Source of the DNA: Luteimicrobium album
GTDB taxonomy: Bacteria > Actinomycetota > Actinomycetes > Actinomycetales > Cellulomonadaceae
Assembly (NCBI RefSeq): GCF_030161555.1
Contig: NZ_BSUK01000001.1
Coordinates: 930,001-994,000, forward strand
Length of the DNA: 64,000 nt
Reading direction: 5' to 3'
The notes beneath the pieces were generated by a model. The model was not told the DNA's origin and did no database searches. It saw only the letters and a list, made by a program, of their open reading frames with translations. Shown piece after piece: positions 17,546 to 26,282 of this stretch. A program made the position numbers and the translations under genes. Numbering within the stretch: position 1 is the stretch's first letter; each line of letters opens with the position of its first letter.

Positions 17546-18565
17546 GTGCCCACGACGAACCGCCCGCTCCGCCGCCTCGGCTTCCTGACGATCGGCCTGT
17601 TCGACCCGGCCGACCCGCGGGCCGGCCACGAAGCCACGCTCGAGCTGATCGAGCTCGGCGAGCGGCTCGGCTACGACAGCGCGTGGCTCCGCCACCGGCA
17701 CCTGCAGCACGGCATCTCGTCGCCGGTCGCGGTGCTCGCGGCCGCGTCGCAGCGCACGTCGCGCATCGAGCTCGGCACCGCCGTGACGCCGCTGGGATGG
17801 GAGAACCCGCTGCGGCTCGCGGAGGACCTGGCGACGGTCGACGTGCTGTCCGGCGGGCGGCTCAACCCGGGCGTGAGCGTCGGCCCGCCCATGCACTACG
17901 ACGACGTCAAGGACGCCCTCTACCCCGACACGGCCGACGCCGAGGACTTCAGTTACGAGCGGGTCCTCCGCCTCGTGCGGCTCCTGAAGGGCGAGCGGGC
18001 GTCGTCGTTCTCGGGGACGCAGGGCATCGAGACCTTCTCGGAGCGCGTCGAACCCCATTCCCCGGGTCTCGCGGACCGGCTCTGGTACGGCGCGGCGAGC
18101 ATGCGGTCCGTCGTCTGGGCGGCCGAGCAAGGGCTCAACCTCCTGACGAGCAGCGTGGTCAGGGCCGAGGACTCCGACGACTTCGAGGAGACGCAGCTCG
18201 CTCAGGTCCGTGCGTTCCGCGCCCACCACCCGGCCGGCGAGGCGGCACGCGTGTCCCAGGGGCTCGTCGTCGTGCCGACGGACTCCGCGAGCCGCGACCA
18301 GCGCGAGCGCTACGAGGCGTACGCCGCCTCGCGGCTGCCGCGCACCCGCGAGCCGCAGGGGCCGGCGCGCATGATGTTCGCCCCCGACCTCGTCGGGACG
18401 TCCGAGCAGATCGCCGAGAGGCTCGAGGCGAACGCCGCGTTCCGCGAGGTCGACGAGGTGGCCTTCGCGCTGCCGTTCACGTTCGAGCGCGACGACTACA
18501 TGCAGATCGTCACCGACGTCGCGGAGCACCTGGCCCCGGCGCTCGGCTGGGTGCGCACGGGCTGA
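17546..18565 (+). CDS. LLM-class flavin-dependent oxidoreductase
   Basis: 339 residues of a luciferase-like monooxygenase TIM barrel. Recognisable blocks are LGFLTIGLFDPADPRAGHEA, LGERLGYDSAWLRHRH, VAVLAAASQRTSRIELGTAV, NPLRLAEDLATVDVLSGGRL (the conserved RxAExxxxLDxLSxGR helix) and DLVGTSEQIAERL near the C-terminus. It uses reduced flavin (FMN or F420) from a partner; which one, and the substrate, are unknown. It starts with GTG at a leaderless promoter ten bases after the NUDIX gene. Confidence 0.9.
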   Translation: MPTTNRPLRRLGFLTIGLFDPADPRAGHEATLELIELGERLGYDSAWLRHRHLQHGISSPVAVLAAASQRTSRIELGTAVTPLGWENPLRLAEDLATVDVLSGGRLNPGVSVGPPMHYDDVKDALYPDTADAEDFSYERVLRLVRLLKGERASSFSGTQGIETFSERVEPHSPGLADRLWYGAASMRSVVWAAEQGLNLLTSSVVRAEDSDDFEETQLAQVRAFRAHHPAGEAARVSQGLVVVPTDSASRDQRERYEAYAASRLPRTREPQGPARMMFAPDLVGTSEQIAERLEANAAFREVDEVAFALPFTFERDDYMQIVTDVAEHLAPALGWVRTG

Positions 18566-18748
18566 GTCAGACCGTCGGCGCGGCGTCGGGCCGGGCCGGG
18601 CGCGGGCACGTCGGGGCCCGCGCCACCGCCACCGACGCCTGACCGCGCCGCCCAGCGTCGCACGTCCCGCGGGTGGCACGAGCGTCCCGGCCCGGCGACG
18701 ATGGTCGGGCCCCGGCAACGACGACGACCCGCAGGAGGCGAGCACCCG

Positions 18749-19870
<1,122 letters not shown>

Positions 19871-19875
19871 GCGCG

Positions 19876-19881
19876 TACGCT
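19876..19881 (+). promoter_or_regulatory. Putative -10 for the leucine-rich leader transcript
   Basis: TACGCT, six bases, then the ATG of the leader peptide at 19888: a leaderless arrangement. Confidence 0.5.
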
Positions 19882-19887
19882 GCTCGC

Positions 19888-19917
19888 ATGCGCACCGTTC
19901 GACTCCTCCTTACCTAG
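19888..19917 (+). CDS. Leucine-rich leader peptide (attenuator)
   Basis: A nine-residue open frame, MRTVRLLLT, with three consecutive leucine codons (CTC CTC CTT), a leaderless start and a TAG stop. The stop overlaps the base of the first hairpin (19916-19957), and a terminator with a T-run (19959-19980) follows. This is the textbook design of a ribosome-mediated attenuator that senses charged leucyl-tRNA. The next gene is a LeuS-like protein, which fits the sensed amino acid. It is too short to be found by ordinary gene callers. Confidence 0.75.
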   Translation: MRTVRLLLT

Positions 19918-19957
19918 CCGCGTCGACCCGGCTCCCACGGGCACTCTCGACGCGGCT
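19916..19957 (+). promoter_or_regulatory. Pause hairpin of the leucine attenuator
   Basis: AGCCGCGTCGA (19916-19926) and TCGACGCGGCT (19947-19957) form a perfect 11-bp stem. The 20-base loop holds a smaller CCCG/CGGG stem. A ribosome stalled at the leucine codons would cover the left arm and free the right arm, which lies directly before the terminator. Confidence 0.65.
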
Positions 19958-19958
19958 C

Positions 19959-19980
19959 GCCCCTCCCCGGAGGGGCTTTT
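19959..19980 (+). terminator. Intrinsic terminator of the leucine attenuator
   Basis: GCCCCTCC and GGAGGGGC form an almost loopless GC stem (19959-19976) followed by TTTT. It sits between the leader peptide and the LeuS-like gene, so it is conditional and not simply an end-of-gene signal for CorA. Confidence 0.7.
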
Positions 19981-20016
19981 CGTGCCCGGAGCCAGCCCGA
20001 CCGTGGAGGAGTTCCC

Positions 20017-20958
20017 GTGACCAGCGCCGAGCGCACCGACCCCCGTCCCGTCCCGCCCGAGACCGAGCGTGCCTGGCAGGAGCGCTGGGCCGCGCTCCAG
20101 GCCGACCCCGGCGTCCGGCTCTTCCGGCCCGACGACGCACCCCTTCGCCACGCTGCTCAACCAGGGCCAGGTCGTCAACGCGGGCAAGGCGATGAGCAAG
20201 TCGCTCGGCAACGGCGTCGGCCTGGGCGAGCAGCTCGACCGGTACGGCGTGGACGCGGTCCGCGTCGCGCTGCTGTTCTCCGGCCCCCGCAGGACGACGT
20301 GGACTGGGCGGACGTCCGGCCCGCCGCGATGCAGCGGTTCCTGCGGCGCGCCCTGCGCCTGTCCGACGACGTCACTCGCCTGGAGTCGCCGGCCCGCCCC
20401 GGGCGCGGCGAGCGTGAGGCGACGGTGGCCGGTCGCGACGGGGACGACACCGCGGCCGACGTGCGCCGCACCGTCCACGACCTGCTGACCGAGATCGAGG
20501 CGCTGGTCGAGACGGACCGGTTCAACGTCGCCGTCGCGAGGCTCATGACACTCGTCGGGGCGCTGCGTGCGGCGGCGTCGGGCGCCGGCGACCCACCGGC
20601 CGACGCGGTGGCGCACGCGGTCCGTGAGGGGGCCGAGGCCGCCGCCGTCGTGCTGTCCCTGTTCGCCCCGTACACCGCGGAAGAGCTGTGGCGGCGTCTC
20701 GGTCACGGTCCGAGCGTCGCGCTCGCGCCGTGGCCCGTGGTCGAGGCGCCGCCCGAGCGCGCGGCGACGGTCGTCGCCGTCGTGCAGGTCGACGGCAAGG
20801 TCCGCGACCGGCTCGACGTCGACCCCGGTATCGGTGACGACGAGCTGCGCGCGCTCGCGCTCGCGAGCGACACCGTGCGTCGGCGGGTCGACGGTGCGGC
20901 CGTGCGGCGCGTCGTCGTGCGGGCTCCGCACCTCGTCAACGTCGTCACCGGACCGTGA
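20017..20958 (+). pseudogene. LeuS-like protein lacking the HIGH/editing half, two frameshifts
   Basis: A clear ribosome-binding site (GGAGGAG) precedes GTG 20017. The first ~30 residues ([14 protein letters not shown]) resemble a leucyl-tRNA synthetase N-terminus. The sequence then jumps to the KMSKS region ([20 protein letters not shown] then [20 protein letters not shown]), the anticodon-binding domain ([40 protein letters not shown]) and the C-terminal ubiquitin-like domain (VVAVVQVDGKVRDRLDVDPG). The catalytic HIGH motif and the CP1 editing domain are absent; roughly 500 residues are missing. Two compensating indels lie near 20145 and 20285. It cannot be a working synthetase. It may be an internally deleted duplicate or a derived regulatory protein. 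Confidence 0.72.
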
Positions 20959-21031
20959 GCGGTGGGGCGGCCCGGCGCGCGTAGCGGCCCGGGCCTGCCT
21001 ACGGTCGGGGGACGCGACCGAGGAGGCGCCC

Positions 21032-21217
21032 ATGTGGAAGCTGCTCAAGGTGCGTCTGCGGACGCTCGTGATCGTCGCGGTCCTCGTGCCGCTGGTGGGC
21101 TGGGTCGCGCGGCGGCTCGCCGAACGGACCGAGCAGAAGCACGCCGGCCCGACGACGACGTCCCGCGTGCTGCGCGGGGTCTACGCCACCGCACGCAAGG
21201 CCCGGTCGTTCGTCTGA
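21032..21217 (+). CDS. Small single-pass membrane protein
   Basis: 61 residues with GAGGAGG before ATG 21032. A basic N-terminus (MWKLLKVRLR) leads into one hydrophobic helix (TLVIVAVLVPLVGWVARRL), then a basic, Thr-rich tail. I do not recognise the family. The good ribosome-binding site and membrane topology support a real gene. Confidence 0.7.
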   Translation: MWKLLKVRLRTLVIVAVLVPLVGWVARRLAERTEQKHAGPTTTSRVLRGVYATARKARSFV

Positions 21218-21232
21218 GTGGCGGAGCGCAGG

Positions 21233-21671
21233 CTAGCTCGACGCGCCGTCCGCCGGTCGTGTGACGGCGACGACGTCCACCAGGCCGTCAAGCCCGGCGA
21301 AGTCACCGGGGTTCGTCGTGTAGAGCGGAAGACCGTGGACGGCGGCGACAGCCGCGATCATGAGGTTCGCGACCCGGCGACGAGGCGTCCTGCCGGCGTC
21401 GCGCACGGCAGCGCTCAGGCGGCCGAACATCCGCGCCGCCTCCACGTCGAACGGGATGGGGTCGAACTCGTTCTCGACGCGCTGGAGGACGTCCGTGCGC
21501 CGGGCTCGCTCGGCTCGCGCCTCGGCATCGTCACCGGCGACCAGCTGGACGCCCGCTGAGAGCTCGGCGAGCGTAACGGCGCTGATTGCCACCTCGTCGG
21601 GGAGGACCGCAGGGTCGACCCACCGGCGGAGGACCAGGATGTTGGTGTCGAGGAGCCCCGGCTGCGCTCAC
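21233..21671 (-). pseudogene. PIN-domain (VapC-type) toxin, one-base insertion
   Basis: Removing one G from the GGGG run at about 21656 gives a complete 145-residue PIN protein, starting GTG AGC and reading MSAAGLLDTNILVLRRWVDP, with the metal-binding Asp of LLDTN. It continues with AISAVTLAELSAGV (conserved Glu), RRRVANLMIAAVAAVHGLPL (conserved acidic position replaced by N/L, but the region aligns) and YTTNPGDFAGLDGL (final Asp). The GTG overlaps the antitoxin stop (GTGA). PIN toxins cleave RNA, often tRNA or rRNA. The remaining sequence is fully conserved, so the insertion may be an error. Confidence 0.8.
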
Positions 21672-21937
21672 CGGGCATAGGGGTCGTCCAGGTCTCCGTC
21701 CAGCACGGCCTCCTGCTCCGCACGAAGACGCTCGAGGTCGAAGCCCGGCGAGGTGCGGGACATCGCGGCGAACTCCGTGCGGCTCACGAAACGACGACGA
21801 CGGCGCAGCGGGACGAGCTCACCGATCTCGCGACCGTCGCGCGTGACCGTGTAGCTCTGCCCGTCCTCGACCGCGTCCATGATCTCCTTCGACCGGAGGC
21901 GAAGGTCGCGTTGGCTGATCTCGGGTTGGAGGGACAC
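21668..21937 (-). CDS. Phd/YefM-family antitoxin
   Basis: 89 residues from GTG 21937: SLQPEISQRDLRLRSKEIMD followed by AVEDGQSYTVTRDGREIGEL is the Phd/YefM DNA-binding fold, and the C-terminal tail (EFAAMSRTSPGFDLERLRAE) would wrap the toxin. It is coupled to the PIN gene by a GTGA overlap. TACGCT six bases before the start gives a leaderless promoter, overlapped by two GCTAC direct repeats that could bind the antitoxin for autoregulation. Confidence 0.88.
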   Translation of the reverse strand: MSLQPEISQRDLRLRSKEIMDAVEDGQSYTVTRDGREIGELVPLRRRRRFVSRTEFAAMSRTSPGFDLERLRAEQEAVLDGDLDDPYAR

Positions 21938-21943
21938 CGCTTC

Positions 21944-21949
21944 AGCGTA
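21944..21949 (-). promoter_or_regulatory. Putative -10 of the toxin-antitoxin operon
   Basis: TACGCT, six bases, then GTG 21937 on the minus strand; leaderless. Confidence 0.5.
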
Positions 21950-21977
21950 GCAACGTGTAGCACACAGTGCCACGCCT

Positions 21978-23057
21978 TCAGCGGAGCATCGCCTCGAGGA
22001 CGTCGGCGCGCAGCCGCGCGACCGCCGGGACGTCGAGGCGGTACGTCACGTAGCGACCGCGCCGCTCGACCGCGACCAGCCCGGCGTCGCGCAGCACCGC
22101 GAGGTGCCGCGAGATCTCCGGGGCGGACACGTCCCAGATGTCGGCGAGCTCCGTCGTCGTGTGCGGGCCGGCGACCAGGCTGCGCCCGAGGCGCAGGCGC
22201 ATCGGGTGGTCGAGCGCGCGCAGGCGCTGCTGGACGTCGCCCGACGCCGTCTGCTGGGCGTAGCGACCCGCGACCGGGTAGCGCACCAAGGGCTGCCAGC
22301 CGGGCGCCTGGACCACGAGCAGGTGGGGGTCGCCGAGCACGGTCGGCAGGAACGTCACGCCGGCGCCGCGCGCCGAGACGTGCACGTCGATGAGCTTGTC
22401 GACGACGATCCGCTGACCCTGCTCGTCGAGCCGGACCGCCGGTGCGACGGCCGCGACCGCACGCGCCGGCCCGTGGTTCCACAGCAGGTCGGTCTTGTGC
22501 CGCGCGTCGACGGTGAGGTGCGCGACGAGCGTGCGCCACACCTGGTCGAAGAAGGCCTGCTGGCAGTCCTCGAGGAGCAGCCGCACCTCGCCCCGGACCT
22601 TGACCGGGTCCTCGAGGATCCGGTTCACGAACGCGAGCGCGGCCGGCCCCGACGCGGCGGCGCGATCCCGGGCCAGCTCGACGGCGCGGTCGTCGGCGAG
22701 GACCGACCCGAACCCCATCGAGCGGGCCAGAGCCCCGCAGCGGGAGGTGACGAGGACGTTGTCGACCCAGGCCTCGTCGTCGAGCTCGTCGATCGCGTCC
22801 AGCTCGAGCGCGAGCGTCGCGGCCGGGCGGGCCGGCAGGAGGAAGTCCGCGCACGACTTGTCCCAGAGGTGACCGAACGCCGTCGCGCGGTCGACGAGGT
22901 CCTGGCCGGCGGCCGCCGACATCGCCTGCACCTGCGTCGACTGCGCGGGGTGGTGCTAGGGCTCGACGAGCAGGTGCAGGGCCGCCGTCAGCTCGGACAC
23001 CGGCGACGGGGCGAAGAGGTACGACGTCGCGGGCAGCCCGGTCACGTCGATCGTCAT
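21978..23057 (-). pseudogene. ArsR-type regulator with DUF5937-like sensor, interrupted by an amber codon
   Basis: From ATG 23057 the protein begins MTIDVTGLPATSYLFAPSPV, reaches LHLLVEP and meets TAG at 22956-22958, probably a GAG codon changed by one base. The same frame continues with HHPAQSTQVQAMSAAAGQDL for another 320 residues. The end is a winged helix-turn-helix (LRALDHPMRLRLGRSLVAGP, TTELADIWDVSAPEISRHLA, VLRDAGLVAVERRGRYVTYR). A restart at ATG 22931 would lose only the first ~43 residues, so a truncated regulator could still be made. It is divergent from 23164 and a palindrome lies between them. Confidence 0.8.
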
Positions 23058-23104
23058 GGTCACGGGACCATCGTGCCCACCGGGACCCACGCCGGCCGCG
23101 CCGA

Positions 23105-23121
23105 TTGACGACGATCGTCAA
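23105..23121. promoter_or_regulatory. Palindromic operator candidate for the ArsR-type regulator
   Basis: TTGACGA-CGA-TCGTCAA: perfect 7-bp arms with a 3-base centre, 47 bp upstream of the regulator start and 43 bp before the divergent gene. The shape and size fit a winged-helix ArsR dimer. Confidence 0.6.
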
Positions 23122-23163
23122 TTCGCTCCCGTGCCGTCAGTGGGCGGGGGCACCGTGGTGGAC

Positions 23164-23415
23164 ATGACCACCGCCGACCCTCACTCGCTCCCCTCCTGCC
23201 CTCCCGTCACGGACCGCGCTCTCGGGTCGGCCCGCGACACCTCCTCGACCCGGTCCACCGCTCCGGCCGGGCGTCGTCAGCGTCCCGAAGACGGGGGCGC
23301 TCTGCGCCGGCTCGGCCGCTGGGCTCTCGAGGAGCTTCGTGACGGCGCCGAGATGTCCGCCCGGCGCGACGCCGTCCGCACCTCCGACGAGCGCCGGTAC
23401 CTCGAGCGTCCATGA
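23164..23415 (+). CDS. Hypothetical small protein divergent from the ArsR-type regulator
   Basis: 83 residues from ATG 23164: a Ser/Pro/Thr-rich N-terminal half and an amphipathic basic C-terminal half (LRRLGRWALEELRDGAEMSA). No family recognised. It lies directly across the palindromic operator from the regulator and could be its target. No membrane segment. Confidence 0.5.
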   Translation: MTTADPHSLPSCPPVTDRALGSARDTSSTRSTAPAGRRQRPEDGGALRRLGRWALEELRDGAEMSARRDAVRTSDERRYLERP

Positions 23416-23481
23416 CCCTCGCCTGTCTCGGGGCCGTGAGGGGGCCGATGAGTCGCGGGAAGCCGCACGGTCGGTACGGGC

Positions 23482-23994
23482 ATGACGAACGAACCCCGGG
23501 TCGCCGAGCGGCCCGCCACCCCCTACGTCGCCGTGACCCGGTCCGTCCCGATGCCCGGGCTCCCCGGCGTCGCGGACGAGATCCCGCGCGTGATCGGCCA
23601 GGCGGACCGCCCGGGCCTCACGGTCGACGGGCCGCCGTTCTTCCGGTATGTCGTCATCGACATGGAGCACGAGCTCGTCGTCGAGGCGGGCGTCCCCCTC
23701 ACCTCGCTCGTCGCGGCCGGAACGGACCTCGGCGACCTCGAGGCCGGCGTCCTGCCCGCGGGCCGGTACGCGACCGTCGTGCACACCGGGCACCCGGACA
23801 CCCTCGCGGACGCGACCGGGCGCCTCCTGCGCTGGGCCGACGACGCCGGGCTGCGCTTCGACGTCCGGCCCGGCGACCGGGGTGACGTGTGGGGCTGCCG
23901 GCTCGAGAGCTACCTCACCGACCCGCGCGTCGAGCCCGACATGAGCCGTTGGGAGACCGAGCTCGCGTTCCGGCTCGCCGACGACCCCGCCTGA
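23482..23994 (+). CDS. GyrI-like/AraC effector-binding domain protein
   Basis: 170 residues. The SHS2-type ligand-binding fold is indicated by PYVAVTRSVPMPGLPGVADE at the start, GPPFFRYVVIDMEHELVVEA in the middle (the usual GxPFxxYxxxD.. pattern), LPAGRYATVVHTGHPDTLAD, and the C-terminal ESYLTDPRVEPDMSRWETEL. Stand-alone proteins of this class bind or hydrolyse small hydrophobic molecules. It starts 66 bp after the preceding small gene. Confidence 0.85.
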   Translation: MTNEPRVAERPATPYVAVTRSVPMPGLPGVADEIPRVIGQADRPGLTVDGPPFFRYVVIDMEHELVVEAGVPLTSLVAAGTDLGDLEAGVLPAGRYATVVHTGHPDTLADATGRLLRWADDAGLRFDVRPGDRGDVWGCRLESYLTDPRVEPDMSRWETELAFRLADDPA

Positions 23995-24010
23995 GGCGCA
24001 GGCTGGTCGC

Positions 24011-24286
24011 ATGACCGATGCGCAGCCCTCCGTCGAGATCCGCACCATCGCCTACACCGTGTCCGCGGACTACCTCGCGAGCGTCGGGGGCGACTTTGAC
24101 GCGCGCGGCGTCGACGACGCCGTCCTCGACCGTCTCAACGCCGACCTGCCCGAGGGCGTCGAGGTGCGCCGCGACGGACGAGTGTTCGCGACGCCCGAGC
24201 TCGTCGCGACCGCCCGCGAGATCGACTTCGACCAGCTCCTCACGGGAATGGACCTCGACCAGATCCTCGCCGAGCACGGTCGCTGA
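24011..24286 (+). CDS. Hypothetical protein, 91 residues
   Basis: An acidic soluble protein (VEIRTIAYTVSADYLASVGG ... DFDQLLTGMDLDQILAEHGR), 16 bp after the GyrI-like gene and probably cotranscribed. No signal or membrane segment and no recognised family. Confidence 0.65.
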   Translation: MTDAQPSVEIRTIAYTVSADYLASVGGDFDARGVDDAVLDRLNADLPEGVEVRRDGRVFATPELVATAREIDFDQLLTGMDLDQILAEHGR

Positions 24287-24342
24287 AATACGCCGAGACG
24301 GGCCGTACCCCACAGGGCCCGACCCGCCTCAGCGGCGCTCGC

Positions 24343-24516
24343 CTACTTGTCGAAGGCGTCCTTGACCTTGTCGCCGGCCTGCTTGACGTTGGCCTTCGAC
24401 TGGTCCTTCTTGCCTTCGGCCTCGGTCGAGGAGTCGCCCGTCATCTTGCCGACGGCCTCCTTGACCTTGCCGGTGGCCTCCTCGGCGGCGTGCTCGATCT
24501 TGTCTCCGATGCCCAT
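24343..24516 (-). CDS. CsbD-family stress protein
   Basis: 57 residues, MGIGDKIEHAAEEATGKVKE then AVGKMTGDSSTEAEGKKDQS: the Lys/Ala/Glu-rich repeat pattern of CsbD, a general-stress protein. AAGGAGA precedes ATG 24516. It is the last gene of the envelope-stress cluster. Confidence 0.9.
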   Translation of the reverse strand: MGIGDKIEHAAEEATGKVKEAVGKMTGDSSTEAEGKKDQSKANVKQAGDKVKDAFDK

Positions 24517-24585
24517 CTCATCTCTCCTTTCCAGACGGACCCGGTGACTCGGGCCCGACATCTGTGTGGTTGTGGGCCGTGCCTG

Positions 24586-25173
24586 CTAGCCGACACGGCG
24601 TGCCGTCGCCCCTCCCCCGACGGCGATGTGGACTCGCCCGGCGAGGTCGTCGAGACCGGTGACGGCGGCGAGCTCGTCGAGCGCCTCGGCAACGTGGCGC
24701 GCGACCGCGTCGATCGCTGCTCCCGGGTCGACGCGGACACGACCGGTTACGACGACGCCCTCGCGCTCGCGCGCGAGCGCCAGCGACGCCGAACGCACCT
24801 GGGGATCCCGCTCGATCACCTGGCACGCCGCAGCGAGAACGCCGTCGGTCGCGACGCGCAGCCGCGTCCCTGTGACGCCGCCCGAGAGCGTCACGGCCCC
24901 GAGCCGTGACGCGGGCCGGTGCGCCAGCAGCCACCACGCCGCGAGGGCTGCGACCACGAGCGCTCCCCCAGCGAGCGCCCAGGGCCACCATTCCTCCTCG
25001 CTCCAGCCGACGACACGCGACGTCGAGGCGACGTCAGGAATCTGCGGCCAACGATCCTGGACCCAGCCGGAACCGAGCCCAACGAGCAGGATGCCTGCGG
25101 CCACGAGCGCGACTCCAACGACGACGCCGATGACGCGGTCCAGGACCACCACGCCTCTGCGCGACCGTCTCAT
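24586..25173 (-). CDS. Membrane-anchored Asp23/AmaP-like protein
   Basis: 195 residues. Two N-terminal hydrophobic helices (VIGVVVGVALVAAGILLVGL and WALAGGALVVAALAAWWLLA) are followed by a ~95-residue cytoplasmic domain of the Asp23/AmaP kind (GVLAAACQVIERDPQVRSAS, VTGRVRVDPGAAIDAVARHV). The start overlaps the stop of the preceding membrane protein by four bases. AmaP-type proteins anchor Asp23 to the membrane in Firmicutes; a similar role is inferred. Confidence 0.75.
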   Translation of the reverse strand: MRRSRRGVVVLDRVIGVVVGVALVAAGILLVGLGSGWVQDRWPQIPDVASTSRVVGWSEEEWWPWALAGGALVVAALAAWWLLAHRPASRLGAVTLSGGVTGTRLRVATDGVLAAACQVIERDPQVRSASLALAREREGVVVTGRVRVDPGAAIDAVARHVAEALDELAAVTGLDDLAGRVHIAVGGGATARRVG

Positions 25174-25763
25174 CGGCGCACCCCCGTCACGTCACCCTGT
25201 TCGAGAACCACGGCGTGGCGCTGGACCCTCGACCGGTCTCGGCGACCGGCCCGCACCTCGACCGCGGGCACCGCGGTCAGCGCGGCGAGACGCCCCACGA
25301 CGGCACGCTCGACGTCGGCTCGGACCGCCGCAGGGTCGAGCGAGGTCACGTGCACGACGACCTGCCTGCTCGACGCCGAGGACGACGCGTCGAGCACGCC
25401 GCCCACCTCCGACGCCGCTCGGGACGCGACGCGTGCGACGTCCTGGGGCTCGAGGTACAGGGCAGGGACGTGCAGGAGCACGCTCAGATGCCGCCGACGG
25501 CGGGCGCACGCGACCACGACACCGACGCCGAGCACGACGCAGCACACCCCGGTGAGCAGAGGGACACGACCCCGCGCGTCGCGGCCGTCGGCCCATCGAG
25601 CAGCCTCGACGACCCAACTACCGGACAGCGCGCCCCACGCCACGAGCGCCGCCTGAGCCGCCAGGACAGCCGCGCCCAGCAGGACCAGCACCCCGAGGAC
25701 CGCGACGGTCCGGGGGCCCGCTGTATGCGGCGGCACGAGCGCCGAGCAAGGTCCGCGGACCAC
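25170..25763 (-). CDS. DUF6286-like membrane protein
   Basis: 197 residues from GTG 25763, preceded by GAGGAGGAG. Two hydrophobic segments (VAVLGVLVLLGAAVLAAQAA and LLTGVCCVVLGVGVVVACAR) flank a short external loop; the C-terminal ~95 residues (DVARVASRAASEVGGVLDAS, VVVHVTSLDPAAVRADVERA) resemble the Asp23 partner domain. It belongs to the same operon. The longer frame upstream is a shadow of the neighbouring gene. Confidence 0.75.
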   Translation of the reverse strand: MVRGPCSALVPPHTAGPRTVAVLGVLVLLGAAVLAAQAALVAWGALSGSWVVEAARWADGRDARGRVPLLTGVCCVVLGVGVVVACARRRRHLSVLLHVPALYLEPQDVARVASRAASEVGGVLDASSSASSRQVVVHVTSLDPAAVRADVERAVVGRLAALTAVPAVEVRAGRRDRSRVQRHAVVLEQGDVTGVRR

Positions 25764-25773
25764 GCCCTCCTCC

Positions 25774-26109
25774 TCACCGGACACGTCGACCACCACGGAC
25801 CGGAGCCACGTCGTAGCCGTCCACGAGAACGTCGACGGCGCAGTCGTCGAGGCTCGCGTAGGTGCCGAGATCGGACCGGACGCGGTCCGCGACACGGCGC
25901 GCCACCTGTGCCGCCGGCTCCGGCCAGACCGCACGAACGCGGACGTCGACCCGAGGCACACGCCCCGTGCGACCGAGCGACACCTTCGCCTGCCGTCCAG
26001 ATGCTGCGGCGAGGTGCCCGAGCACCGACCGGGCGCCGTGCTCGGCGATCCGGGCGAGCGCACGGTCGGCGACCGTCGTCTCGCCGGAGACCACGGTGTC
26101 GTCAACCAC
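25774..26109 (-). CDS. Asp23/Gls24-family protein
   Basis: 111 residues from GTG 26109, overlapping the stop of the small membrane protein. ALARIAEHGARSVLGHLAAA and VDVRVRAVWPEPAAQVARRV correspond to the helix-strand pattern of alkaline-shock proteins, though the family's glycine-rich N-terminus is reduced. One of several Asp23-like genes in this operon. Confidence 0.7.
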   Translation of the reverse strand: MVDDTVVSGETTVADRALARIAEHGARSVLGHLAAASGRQAKVSLGRTGRVPRVDVRVRAVWPEPAAQVARRVADRVRSDLGTYASLDDCAVDVLVDGYDVAPVRGGRRVR

Positions 26110-26281
26110 GGCGACGACCGTTGACGAAGGCACCGAGGTCGACCCGGCCGTCCAGGACGGCGCCGACGACGAGGCCGATCGCGCCGAGCACGACAGCAAG
26201 GAGGAACCCGGCGAATCCGCCCGTGGTCGCGGCCACCGCCAGCAAGAGCCCCACAAACAGGCCTGCCACCGTCATGTTCAT
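26102..26281 (-). CDS. DUF2273-like small membrane protein
   Basis: 59 residues: two hydrophobic helices (MTVAGLFVGLLLAVAATTGG and FAGFLLAVVLGAIGLVVGAV) and a basic tail (VNGRRRG). AAGGAGACTGAG precedes ATG 26281. DUF2273 proteins are regular neighbours of asp23 genes and serve as membrane partners. Confidence 0.8.
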   Translation of the reverse strand: MNMTVAGLFVGLLLAVAATTGGFAGFLLAVVLGAIGLVVGAVLDGRVDLGAFVNGRRRG

Positions 26282-26282
26282 C

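Noticed and set aside
19959-19980. Simple intrinsic terminator for CorA
   Set aside because: It lies 89 bases past the CorA stop, after a promoter, a leader peptide and a pausing hairpin, so a conditional attenuator explains more.
24290-24342. Terminator between convergent genes
   Set aside because: Only a 6-bp CGGGCC/GGCCCG stem with an 11-base loop and no T-run is present; too weak to call at this GC content.
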